A stretch of DNA of 64,000 bases from Brasenia schreberi (lineage: Eukaryota > Streptophyta > Magnoliopsida > Nymphaeales > Cabombaceae). Position numbers and translations under genes: made by a program. The stretch covers positions 6,225,501 to 6,289,500 of the forward strand of contig JAYKKT010000036.1 in NCBI GenBank assembly GCA_036023115.1, read 5' to 3'. The notes beneath the pieces were generated by a model that was given only the letters and a program-made list of their open reading frames with translations, did no database searches and was not told the origin of the DNA. Of this stretch, positions 25,205 through 36,689 are shown in pieces. Position 1 is the stretch's first letter. The number at the start of each line of letters is the position of its first letter.

Positions 25205-25465
25205 AAGTATATATGAAGAGGTTATAGAGAAAAAAGTTGGTGCAACACCAAAATGAGAGACGCGTGAGGTACTTCAGACATTTAGAAGGGCGGCCATATG
25301 AAGCTCGAGTGAAAATATCTAAGGCCTCTGAAGTGTCGGGAAAATCGGTAGAATATGATCTTGTTTTTTTTAGTTATGTGCTCACACAAGATCAAGCCGA
25401 TTGGGAAATTGGGATCCATGTAGTCAAACCCATTTGTTGCTAGAGAAGTCTTAGTTTTGGTTTGA
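25205..25465 (+). mobile_element. RTE fragment, strongly decayed
   Basis: The frame from 25237 contains VRYFRHLEGRPYEA and ends WEIGIHVVKPICC, which lines up with the WFGHIERR and WKQRIHVADPV positions at the C-terminus of the 23.2-kb RTE copy. The GAGAAGTCTTAGTTTTGGTTTG after it fits a degraded 3' tail. Confidence 0.55.
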
Positions 25466-25689
25466 TGGTTAACATTTTCGCCAAGTCACTGTTGCCTGAA
25501 GTAAAATGTTTTAACTTCATGTAGTTGTGATTTCAAATAGCATACCAAGGCACAGTAGAGGTATATCCAACAAGCACTAAGAACTGAATCAAAAAGAATC
25601 CAATTTGGGTTGTCCAATGCATAGTTGTGAGTGATGCGTGCTACATTTGCAACAATGCATTGGACAACTAGAATTAGATTCCATTAAAG

Positions 25690-26195
25690 AGTAAAACACC
25701 TCAGATGTTATGCATAGAATTAATGTTGGTTGGTTAAAACGGGGCTTAAGGTATTTTATGTGATAAGAAGATATCATTAAAGTTGAAAGGTAAATAAGTG
25801 ATGAGCAGTTAATCGCTAACATATACAAAAAAATGTTCGGAGCATAAATGAAGATGTGGAGATGGATGAGTGGTCACACAAGGAAAGACCGTATAGATAA
25901 TGAGGTTATTAGAAACAAATTGGGAGTTGCGGCAATGGAGGATAAAATGAGAAAAATCATTTAAGATGGTTTGGATATGTAGAAAGACGACCAAAGGACG
26001 CTCACATAAGAAGATATGAAAAACTAGATTAAGAGGAAGAGGATGACTACAAAAGTATTAAAAAGAAACAATAAAGAATGATGTAACTTCTATTGAGTTA
26101 ACTCCTAGTATGACACATGATAGCACTATATGGAAGCAAAGGATCCATACAACCGACCTCATCTAGTGCCGGAAAAGGCTTAGTTGTTGTTGTAA
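25690..26195 (+). mobile_element. RTE 3' fragment
   Basis: Nucleotide words match the 23.2-kb copy in order: AGAATTAATGTTGGTTGG, TGGATGAGTGGTCACACAAG, GAGGTTATTAGAAACAAATT, GAGGATAAAATGAGA and AAAAGGCTTAGTTGTTGTTG. Frames are broken by indels. 3' tail at about 26168-26192. Confidence 0.85.
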
Positions 26196-26394
26196 AAAGT
26201 AAAACCCTCGAAAATAGGGAAGCAAAGTGTGATACTCTTTAATGCAAAGCAGGCTGAGAATCAAGACAACTACATGCCTTTTATTTCTCTTCCCATCCCT
26301 AACCTATACATTTTTTTCATTGCAATGTATTGTTTTTATTCACAAGAAGCCTAATTCTATATGTTTCAATACTTTTTCATATATATAATGACAT

Positions 26395-26625
26395 GTTTAA
26401 AGTAGTTTGGACATTCATAGAGACAGTTATGTGAAGGTCTAGCGAGTTGTGAGAAACTGGATAGATAAGACTATAAAAGAGGGAGAAAAGGACCTCTGAT
26501 GTATTGGAAGGAAACAATAAACATGATCTTCCTTTTTGGGAATGAAATGCTAATAAGACATGAGAAAAACCATGTAAGTTGCCCTGCTTAGTGTGGGAGA
26601 TGGTTTGCTTGTTTGTGGTTCTGGA
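26395..26625 (+). mobile_element. RTE 3' fragment, very old
   Basis: The order of TAGTTTGGACATTCATAG, TATTGGAAGGAAACAATAA and TGCTTAGTGTGGGAGA followed by GCTTGTTTGTGG corresponds to the end of the RTE coding region and its 3' tail. It is the fourth such piece in 3.4 kb, all on the plus strand. Confidence 0.6.
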
Positions 26626-26629
26626 AATA

Positions 26630-27900
26630 TTTGTTCATATCTAATTGGATTATTATCAATTCAACTTATAACTATCATGCTTTCCCTTCCAACCCAGGCA
26701 AACTTGTAAAAAGCAATGAAGCAAACTAAAACACTCACCAGTCACATCCAGAAATAGTTTGACAGCCACCGGCATCCTCCCGATGCAGCATAATTTTGTC
26801 TCACCCGAGTCACGCAATTCTCTTAGCTTTAAATTAAAGTGCCTGAGGTGATATAAAAGGCTTATTTTGAACTCGGGAAAATAAGATATAAACAACGATT
26901 TGATCATCATTTGATGATTTTTAGTGATAGAAAATGATGCAATACAAAAATTTGATCATCATCAGTGAGAGAGAGTTTTCGCCACTTGATGAAAGAAGGC
27001 TGCTGGGTACTATCACCTTACACGTTCACCATTTATCAAATAAGGCAGAGGTTTCTCTTAAATACATCCATTTGTGGCTGAATTTGAAACGCCATTTCCC
27101 TATTTCAACAGTCCTGAATGGAGCAAATTTTTGCATCTGAATACCAAGTTTGACATCTTGTTGCCGGTCAGTATCTATTTGATACAATAAATATTGAAGA
27201 CATTCACACTTCTTTTGTTTGTAGCTATAATTAATGATGGGCATACTAATGTACTTGCATGCTTCAGATGGAGCAACTAAGTGGTATATGGAAGCTTCAC
27301 GGTTGGTAAAGTTGCTGGTACAGTACCAGTATCGATTAACATGCAGGATTTTATTCCTTTTGTCAAAGGCCTTCTAAGGTGTTGGCCTCATATTGGTTAA
27401 ACTATTACCGCCACAATTATGACAAATTTTAGTATTTCAATAGTCCTATTGGTATTGTTCCTTCTCCCAAGGTACCATCAAGTTATGTTCTCTTTTTTCC
27501 ATTTATGAATCATCCACTACTTGACCAGCACTCTCTCTAAAATACAAAAGTATTTGTGGCTGGAAATGCAGTCTCCCTACTCCAGTGTCCCAAACAGAAA
27601 CTTGAAGCAATATAACCAAGTTTCAAACAATTTAGGCAAGAATAACGCAAATATGAATTGCTATTTCTGGAAAGTTAGATACAACTAGAACAATAACCAT
27701 TCAATGGATAAGACATTTTCATGTCAGTTTCAATAACAAAAAATCTGATACATCTATATCTTTTCATGGTCAATCAGGGTCATGTGTAAAAAGGGGCTAA
27801 ACAATGCCCAAATAGGTCATGCAAAAAGCAAAATAATGGGTGATGAAATTTTAGTTGAATCCTAGTTCATTTTCTTAGGCCTTACCTCTAAAAATGGGAA
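26630..27900. other. No gene; 3' flank of the ATXR5/6-like gene
   Basis: No conserved frame on either strand. The right end (roughly 27600-27902) probably holds the 3'UTR of the minus-strand gene that ends at 27903; no polyadenylation site can be fixed by eye. Confidence 0.4.
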
Positions 27901-27902
27901 AG

Positions 27903-30900
27903 TCAAACAAAATGTTCAGTTGGGTACTCGTGCTCATAACCGTTGTAGTCATAATATAGCCTCTCACCTTTAGCAATATCTCTGTTGGCAATAATCAAAA
28001 CCCTGCACTCACCATTTACGTTATACCTGACGCATTTCAGGTTCTGCTTCTTCCTACCCTCCCTGCAACAAAACAACCACGGGTAAAAATGAACCGACAG
28101 GCATATTTGAAACGAATACTTCAATCAAAGAAATATTGTTATACGAATACGAAAGGCATGTACAACACATAATATATTCGAACCTACAGAAAATCCACTG
28201 TGCATCAACTTACGGAGTGTGATTGTTAATTCCATTAATAAAGCGTGCAATATTTCCACGTTTATCTGGGCATATAACAAGACTATCTGATGAATTTTCT
28301 GCTAAAAGAAGAGTCATCATGCTGTCTGAGTCATCATTCTCTCGATTCTTTAAATAGTCAACATCTCCAGTATACTCCGTAATTAAAGTCATATCCTTTA
28401 TATGTCCATCAGCCTCAACAGTAAAACTGCAACAGAATACATGTACCGCCACATCTCGTTAGCAGGCAAGAGAGAGAGGGTGGGCGGAGGGGTGGAGTGA
28501 GAGTACCCTTCACAGGGATCAAAAACAACGAGAAGAGGAGGCCATTCTCCTCGTTTGGACATTGTTTTGCATAGTTCTAAGGTTTGTGCATCTTCTTTCG
28601 ACAAAACCTGGAAGCACAAGGAGTTAATACATTTCATCCCAAAGCTTTTGCAGTTTTCCTAATTGAAATATTGAAACAAAAACAACCATGTTCGAACTGA
28701 AGGAAATTACCATATAGAAACATTTAAGCATTCGGAAATGTACGTGCTTCGTCTTTCAACTTCAATTTGCTGGGATGGACCCCCTACTTGTTCTAAAGGG
28801 GCTTCCTACTCCGAATTAGGTCGGACCCTAGTCCTTATCCATTTTTCTGCGATAAGACCTACGAATTTGGTGTACCCAACCATGCCCCGTTGCCACAGCC
28901 GTAGATATTATAATCCCAGCCCCCCTACAGTAAGGTGCCTATCCATATTAATATTGAGGAATTATGTTGCTTTTGGAATAGCTGGTGTTTCCAATTATAC
29001 CATTTCAGATGTTAACACGTTCTGAAAATATCCCACAAAATAGTGAGATTTCAAAACATATGTTTGTGACCATGCTGCGCAGCGACCATGATCTTTTTTT
29101 ACCTTTCTAATTTTCTGGAAAAAAAAAAACAAATTTACTAGGCATAAAAATGAGCCGAGAACCAAACCAAACCTACACATGAACCGCAAATTCTTCCCTA
29201 AGACGAGAAATGAGCGCATTGGAGTGAAACCATAAAATATAAGAACTTCCAACTTGGTAAAACAAGGATCAAGAATGCAAGTTTAATATGATTGTTAATA
29301 CAGATGCACAAAAACGAAAACTGGAATGCATTGTATACCATAAAATATTCTTGTAAACTAGAAAAGAGTTCATTTAAATACTTATTTCCGTAATTCAACA
29401 AAATGGAAATATTGACGGAGAACCATGGAACCAATTCTGCTCAGTTAAAATAGAGAGGTGCATCAAGTAACATGACAAGAAAAATGAGAACTATAATCAA
29501 ATTGAAGTCCAAACATTATGAAGCCACCAAAAAGGACAGCGTGATATATGAGACTAAGCATTAGGCAGTCAAACATAACATATGCAAAGACATCTATTGG
29601 CAAAACTGATGATATTGAGATAAATGTGCGACCATATAAAGAAGGACAAGACTCAAAAGTTACGATTACACCAAGAGAATATAAAATGAGATAGACACGA
29701 TCAAGAAGGTTTAGAGACTTGTAAATCTGGGATACAACAACAACAACAACTAAGCCTTTTCCCATACTAGACGGGGTCAGCTACATGGATTCTTTGTTTC
29801 CACAGATCCCTATCGTGTGCCATGTTAGCAGTTAACTGAATTCACAATAATCTAGATCATTCTTTATTGTTTCTTTCAACACTTTTGTGGTCGTCCTCTA
29901 GATCTTTTAATACTTTCCAATTTTAGTTTTTCATACCTTCTTAAAGGTTCTTCTTTTGATTTTCTTTCTATATGTTCAAACCATCTTAGACGATATTCTC
30001 TCATTTTATCCTCTATTGGTGTCACTCCTAATTTGTTTCTAATAACCTCATTATGTATACGGTCTTTTCTAGTATGACCACTCATCCATCTCAACATCTT
30101 CATTTCTGTCAGAGACATCTTTTGTACATGTTGATGATTAACTGCCCAACACTGAGAACCATAAAACATGACAGGACTAATTGTTGCTCTATAATATTTA
30201 CCTTTTAACTTTAATGGTATCTTCTTATCACAAAGAATACCTGATGCTCCTTTCCATTTTAACCAACCAGTATTAATTCTATACGTAACATCTCCATTAA
30301 TTTTTCCATCATTCTGAAAATTTGACCCTAGGTATTTAAAACTTTTCTTTTGGGGGATGCAATGTGTGCAGCTAAAAGAAATTTAAACGGGAAGATGTGG
30401 GAGTGGAATGATGAATACTGCAGACGGTAACTAGACGTGAGGCAAAGGAAAACCAACAAAGTGTTAGAAGGAAACCATAAAGTATGGTCATACCCTTTTG
30501 GGATTAAATGCAGGTGGGTATAACCCCAAGATAAACTACAAATATGACTAAGAATTCACGTAGCCGAGCAATCTCCAATTTACTTCAGAGACAAACCGTT
30601 CCTTCTAATTTATGTCTCCAAACACAGAAAAAACCTCAAAACAAATCTACTTTCTATAAATATCCAAATTCAAGACCAAACAACAAGAAAATTCAGGTTG
30701 TTACATCCTAAAGGAGAAGAAATACATCAAGACTAAAATATTTGGATAGCCATCTCATTTCTCATGTTTGTTCCAAAGCATTTGAAAAACAAAAGCATTA
30801 AAACTCTCTGAAAAGAATTAGGAAACGAGAGATTACATAGCCGAAAAACTTGAAAAGAAATGGGAAAAACAACAACCTAATTAACAAGAACTAAAAGATT

Positions 30901-31922
30901 GGGCCTTGGTACAAACTACAGCATTGAAATAACTAATACAGAACAGGATTAAAAATAACAATCTCAACTTCAAGTAAACACCAAGAGGTGCACGCACCTG
31001 CATTCCGCCCTTCTCCAGTTTTGCAGCATTTGGCGACCGAGGCGCCATACCAGGTACGTAGGTCAGCTCATCGCTGAACTTCATCTGCAATGCCCTCAGA
31101 GCTACTGCCACAGAACCCATCTGTTTCAATATTTTATCCGGGTCTGTACTTGGGATGAATGGCAGCAACCTCCTCCTTTTCTTCTTCGAGACCACCAATT
31201 GCCCCGGCCGCCGCCTCCGCTTCCGCAAATCTACAAAATCACGATCCTTCGATTCAACACCAAGAGGAAAGGACAAATGCACAAAATTCTCAAGGGGGTG
31301 GGAAATTAGGTGAAGAGAGATGAGATACCGCTAGGCGATTTTGAGATTGAGCAATTTGCCTTCTGTATGCGGAAGAAATCCAGTATCTTCGTCTGCGTGA
31401 TCCGAAATTCTATACAGCGTTGATCGGGAAAAAGTAAAGAAAAATCAAATTAAGCTAAACTAGATCTGAATCAGAATGCGACGAAATCATAAAAGGAAAC
31501 AGAAACCCTATATGGATCCAAAAGAGGTACGAGGAATTACCACGCAAGGGTTTCTGATCGACGCACCGAGGACAGAACCAGGAACCCGTCGGAACCCTGA
31601 CGACGATCGGCCGGAGGCAGAAGAGGTGGAACCCACGGTCACACTTGTCGCAGAGGAGCATCTTGCTGCCGGCATCGCCGGATCGGCACTCCTCGCACCG
31701 GACGTCGGCATACTCATCACCGTCGGAGTAATCGTCGTCGCTGGTGTAATCTGTGGCGGGGCCGCCCGGAGCCGGTGCGGCAGCGAAGATCTCGGAGAGG
31801 GAGAGATACTTCTGGGTAGGGCCTTCCGGCGGTAGACGGCGGAGGGAAAGATGGCCGGGCGCCTCCGTTCGCTTCCGCCGCCGGGAGTCCCACGGACAAA
31901 TAACACGCATTGCAGGAGCCAT
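27903..31922 (-). CDS. Histone H3K27 monomethyltransferase, ATXR5/ATXR6-like
   Basis: Six exons join in phase: 31922-31541, 31409-31329, 31230-30998, 28607-28507, 28426-28214 and 28062-27903, giving 389 residues. In order: a basic N-terminus, an acidic patch (about 58-72), a PHD finger (75-121; CEEC, CDKCDRGFHLFC, FCPRC), a PCNA-binding box (QTKILDFF, 133-140), a basic stretch, and a C-terminal SET domain (about 267-389) with NIARFINGINNH and GERLYYDYNGYEHEYP. This architecture defines ATXR5/6, which monomethylate H3K27 at replication forks to keep heterochromatin silent. All introns start GT and end AG on the coding strand. Intron 3 (28608-30997) is expanded by transposons. Which of the two paralogues it is cannot be decided; the length is closer to ATXR5. 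It appears intact. Confidence 0.93.
29440..30600 (+). mobile_element. Old RTE copy in intron 3, split by a younger RTE
   Basis: The plus-strand pieces 29440-29730 (AAAATAGAGAGGTGCATCAA, later GAATATAAAATGAGATAG) and 30375-30600 (GGAAAACCAACAAAGTGTTA, GAAGGAAACCATAAAGTATG) match consecutive parts of the 23.2-kb RTE copy. The opposite-strand element 29734-30362 lies between them. The strong divergence shows this copy is the older insertion. Both lie inside an intron and are likely removed by splicing. Confidence 0.65.
29734..30362 (-). mobile_element. Younger RTE 3' fragment nested in the older copy
   Basis: On the minus strand this contains YGSQCWAVNHQHVQKMS, EMKMLRWMSGHTRKDRIHNE, LRWFEHIERK and GRPQKC, then ends with the RTE tail, seen on the plus strand as (ACA)n followed by CTAAGCCTTTTCCC. 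It is 5'-truncated near 30362, about where YLGS lies in the reverse transcriptase C-terminal region. Much less decayed than its host copy. Confidence 0.88.
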
Positions 31923-31981
31923 CGTCCGGGGTTCGTTCGAAGAAGGTTAAAGCATCGCCGGACGCTCGGTTTCCCGGCGAT

Positions 31982-32013
<32 letters not shown>
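31982..32013. repeat. (TC)n microsatellite in the ATXR5/6-like upstream region
   Basis: TC dinucleotides seen directly, about 60 bases upstream of the start codon of the minus-strand gene; on its coding strand this is a GA tract. Likely 5'UTR or core-promoter sequence; GA tracts are frequent there in plants. Confidence 0.8.
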
Positions 32014-32016
<3 letters not shown>

Positions 32017-32299
32017 AGGAAGCGCCAACGGTTTTTGCTGGGAAGATGAGTGAGCGGAATGGCGGGCAACTTTTTCCTTCCCGTGAAATATCTCGCGGTT
32101 GATAAGGTGGCGTAGAGGGTTGACTTGGACGACCATTATCCTTCTTATCGGTGGACGAAATAAAACAAGCCCGTCATCTTCGCTTGCGACCTTCTTCATG
32201 CAGTCTCCCAGCTTCATCGGTTTAATTCTTGATAAATTATTTTCCGTAAATGGAAAAATTGGCAAAAATACCCTGTGGTTTTAATTTGTGTGAGAATTA

Positions 32300-33500
32300 T
32301 TGCCAGATTTTTGCCGTAAATTAAGAGAAAAAGAAAGATTTCTAGCATAACAACGTAGATTTTGCTTAAATTGCCATGCCACCCCATCTTATATTGGAAT
32401 ATTAATTAACTTTAAATAATAAGTTTAATATTAATAATATGTATATTAGTTATAGAATTAATATTGAAATATTAGTATAGTACTAATTACATAATATAAA
32501 TATAAAGTAGTTTGTACTAAGTATTGATTAATACAATATTAATGTACTATTTAATACTTACTTAGTGTACATTAAATATTAATTATATGATTTTATAGGA
32601 TAAATATTGATTATTATAAGATTAATATAAAAACTAAAATAAATTATATAATTAATTATACATATATATTCATATTAATTTATAATATTAATATAATATT
32701 GGTTATATAATACAAATATTAAATACTTTTAATTAATATTAACTAATATATAATTAGTTATAATACTATAAATATTTCTTTAATATCTGCTAAGTAATTA
32801 TCATATTAATTATAAAAATAATTATATTTATTACTATTTATTAAATATTGAATAATATTAGTTAAATATTTTATTGTGATGTTAATTATAATATCTATAT
32901 ATAGTAGATCAATGTGGGAGCTAACTATGTTAGATTTCACATCAGTGTATATACTAGGCAAAACCAAAGTTGGGTACGAGAGATGCCCCTTTCTTAACAG
33001 CAAAAGCCTTAGTCTTGTTCTCATTGAAAGAGAAATTGACATGACGAAGTGTCAAAATAAAAAGTTATTGGATAATTTTGTAAAACTTTCAATTTTATTT
33101 ACATTGTGGCTGAATCTCATATCATATAGAGAGAGCATAGTTCATGCACACACGTATCCCTTTGATATTTAAGATCAAGAAATGGGATTTTTAAGTCAAA
33201 AAAACAAATAGTACCGAATGAATTTATTATAAATTTAAAAAATACTTTTTCACTTTTAAAATTTAAATTTTAACTATCAATCCACTCGATCGTACAATTA
33301 AAATCCTTCACAATGTTTAAGCATAGATACATGTGTGCATGGACTAATTTATAAAGAGAGAGAAAAAGAGAGGAAATTACAAATACATGCAATCACCTTC
33401 CTCTTCTAAGCTGCGTTTTGCCGCTTCAACCACCACCGATCAACCTCAATTACTTTCCTTTATTTCTTCTTCTTGTCAACAAAAAGCAGCCAAAATGGTG
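32300..33500. other. No gene; very AT-rich
   Basis: 32380-32880 consists of degenerate ATTAATATTA words without coding potential. 32880-33500 contains no recognised gene. The 33300-33375 stretch (CATAGATACATGTGTGCATGG, then GAGAG repeats) resembles the microsatellite-bordered repeats at 34-38 kb. Confidence 0.5.
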
Positions 33501-33514
33501 GTTATTACGACCTA

Positions 33515-33615
33515 GAGCGTTAACTCAAGTAGTAAGGCTCTCTAACCCCTCTGCTAGATGTGAAGAGTTCGATTCCAGAGGGGTGTTCGGCCTCTCTCCA
33601 TATCTAGAAAGAGAC
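33515..33615 (+). repeat. tRNA-derived SINE-like fragment
   Basis: An A-box-like GCGTTAACTCAAGTAGTAAGG is followed about 45 bases later by a B-box GAGTTCGATTCC. This is the internal promoter arrangement of a tRNA or SINE. No acceptor-stem pairing is evident, so a functional tRNA is unlikely. Confidence 0.45.
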
Positions 33616-33944
33616 TGGACAGGCGGAGATGGTGACTGTGATGGTGTTAGTGGCTGGTGTCACCAAATGACTAAGGGTAGATGAAGGTGTTTAAAGGCCA
33701 GACTCGACAATTGAAGTGGTAGAAGGCGGTAAAATAGGAGTGTGCACGATGCACATTGTGCATATGCCACTCCATTATTTTATGTATATATATGTGTGTG
33801 CATGTGGATATGGACGCACGCGTTAGTAAACAGCATTCATTGAATCGAATAGGGCAATATAATTAAATTAACAGATCTTCAGAGTCTACATGAAAGTTAC
33901 GTAAAGCTTAGATTCTTGACTTCATCCATGGCTTAAAAAGAAAT

Positions 33945-35800
33945 ATTCTTTTACTAATAGTTTGCTTAAACTTATCAATTTTAATAGCCATATATGTATA
34001 TATTGAATCAAATATATGTACATATATGTATATATAGAGAGTGACACTATTTACTCACGCTCACTCATTACTTTTGGGTGGTATGATTGTAATAATAATA
34101 TTCTTCATACTTTTTAAAAATTTATAAATTATATATTATACCATCTGAAAGCAGTGGACGAACATGTTAGACATGTGTAGGATCATATTTTCATATATAT
34201 AACATAGTGATTTGTTGTTGGGTGGTATAAGTATAATAAAAATATCTTTTATACTTTTATTAAACCTCTTACAAATTTTAAATTTATACTCATGTCACCC
34301 AAAAGCAATGGGTAGCTATGAGTGAATATGATCTAATATATATAGAGTGAGGCCATAGTCCACGCACGCATACCATCTATGCTTAAATCTATTTTATCAA
34401 CTCAATTATTCTATTTTATCATCTTGAAAATCATTTTAGCATTGAGTTTAAGTGGATTTGGGAATCACATTTACAACATTGCTTTTCTATATATAGGAAA
34501 ACTGTTCACCCATTGTTTTTTAATGACATGAATGTAATTTTGAAATATTTTTTTTACTAATAGTTTGCTTAAACTTATCAACTTTAATAGCCATATATGT
34601 ATATATTGAATCGAATATGTGCACATATATGTATATATAGAGAGTGACACTACTTACTCATGCTCATTAATTACTTTTGAGTTGTATGATTGTAATAATA
34701 ATATTCTTCATACTTTTTAAAAATTTATAAATTATATCTTATACCATTTGAAAGCAATGGACGAACAGGTTAGACATGTGTAGGATCATATTTTCATATA
34801 TATAATATAGTGATTTATTGTTAGGTGGTATAAGTATAATAAAAATATATTTCATACTTTTATAAAACCTTTTACAAATTTTAAATTTATACTCATGTCA
34901 CCCAAAAGCAATGGGTAGCTATGAGTGAACATGATCTAATATATATAGAGTGAGACCATAGTCTATGCACGCATACCATCTATGCTTAAATCTATTTTAT
35001 CAACTCAATTATTCTATTTTATCATCTTGAAAATCATTTTAGCATTGTGTTTAAGTGGATTTGGGAATCACATTTACAACATTGCTTTTCTATATATAGG
35101 AAAACCGGATCTTGCCCACCTTTAACATACTCACTCATGTTCACCCATTGTTTTTTAATGACATGAATGTAATTTTGAAATATTTTTTTTACTAATAGTT
35201 TGCTTAATAGCCATATATGTATATATTGAATCGAATATGTGCACATATATGTATATATAGAGAGTGACACTACTTACTCATGCTCACTAATTACTTTTGG
35301 GTTGTATGATTGTAATAATAATATTTTTCATACTTTTTAAAAATTTAAAAATTAAATCTTATACCATTTGAAAGCAATGGACAAACATGTTAGACGTATC
35401 TAAGATCAAATTTTCATATATATAATTTAGTGATTTGTTGTTGGGTGATATAAGTATAATAAAAATACCTTTCATACTTTTATAAAACCTCTTACAAATT
35501 TTAAAAGTATACTCATGTCACCTAAAATCAATTGGTAGATATGAGTGAGCATGATCTAATATATATAGAGTGAAACCATAGTCCATGCACGCATACCATC
35601 CATGCTTAAATCTATTTTATCATGTCAATTATTCTATTTTATCATCTTAAAAATCACTTTAGCATTAAGTTTAAGTAGATTTGGGAATCACATTTACAAC
35701 TTTGCTTTTCTATATATAAGAAAACCGGATCTTGCCTACCTTTGACATATTCACTTATGTTCACCTATTATTTTTCAATGACATGAATGTAATTTAATAA
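33945..35800. repeat. Three tandem copies of a ~600-635-bp repeat
   Basis: The start word ACTAATAGTTTGC recurs at 33953, 34556 and 35191. Each copy then shows, in the same order, TATATATAGAGAGTGACACT, TGGTATAAGTATAATAAAA, CATACCATC with TATGCTTAAATC, and AGTGGATTTGGGAATCACA (variants AGTAGATTTGGG). Spacings are 603 and 635 bases. Copy 1 lacks about 30 bases before TGTTCACCCATTG that copies 2 and 3 keep. Copy 3 decays after 35790. Non-coding. Single related fragments occur near 11.7 kb and 23.05 kb. Confidence 0.9.
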
Positions 35801-36190
35801 ATTTAAGAGTTTTGAAAAAAGATGAGTAACAATGTTATTTGACTCGTTATGTGTGTATGATTGTGAATCATATGCCAATCACACTCAAAAGTATTTATTT
35901 TTCTACCAACTTTAACTGGACAATACTATCATTCCTCAAAAAAGAATTGGTACTTTTATTGCTTAAGAATATTTGAACCACACCCAAGTCCACATATTAT
36001 CCGGTTCTTGATGTTTCTTACGGTACTGGTTCGAAAGATTTGGCATAGTACTAGCACTACTACATACTAGCTAGCAGCCAACTACCCCTTTTTTCATCTT
36101 TTTGCCGAAATTTTTATTTTCATAGCTATGGCAATGACAACAGTCAGTCTCACCACAGAAAGTATGTAGCTCACCTGGCCAGCTAAGGAG

Positions 36191-36340
<150 letters not shown>

Positions 36341-36575
36341 GGGGACTAGCAGCCGAATGATGTTTAAATTGCATGATCTTACAAAAATATCTCCACTGTT
36401 CAACTTTTGAGATTAAGAATGAAGATTTGAAGTATTTTTCATTTAGTGCATACGATGCATTAAATAAAATTATAAAAATATAAAAATATCTTTAATTCAA
36501 ATCTCTACTATTAATCTCAAAGGTGGAACAATGGATATGTTTATGTGAGATTATGCACCAACCGACTTTATGCAT
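36341..36575. mobile_element. MITE-like element related to 15089-15335
   Basis: The left arm has TGATCTTACAAAAATATCTC, CACTGTTCAACTTTTGAG and GAAGATTTGAA. The right arm, in reverse complement, has TGCATAATCTCACATAAAC, CATTGTTCCACCTTTGAG and AGAGATTTGAA. It shares GCATAATCT and the AGATTTGAA core with the 15.1-kb element. Confidence 0.6.
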
Positions 36576-36585
36576 TTACCACTTT

Positions 36586-36599
36586 TCATATATATATAC

Positions 36600-36675
<76 letters not shown>

Positions 36676-36682
36676 ATATATG
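36586..36682. repeat. (TA)n / (TACA)n microsatellite
   Basis: TA dinucleotides interrupted by periodic CA, seen directly. This is the second microsatellite flanking the 36.3-kb MITE. Confidence 0.95.
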
Positions 36683-36689
36683 TATGTTT

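Noticed and set aside
28738..29025. Organelle DNA insertion
   Set aside because: Composition and an open frame suggested plastid or mitochondrial origin, but I could not match it to any organelle gene; left as unexplained.
31476..31950. Plus-strand open frames of 119 and 65 codons
   Set aside because: They are antisense to the GC-rich first exon of the ATXR5/6-like gene and have no family motif.
33515..33615. Functional tRNA gene
   Set aside because: Good box B but no pairing acceptor stem or anticodon arm of proper length.
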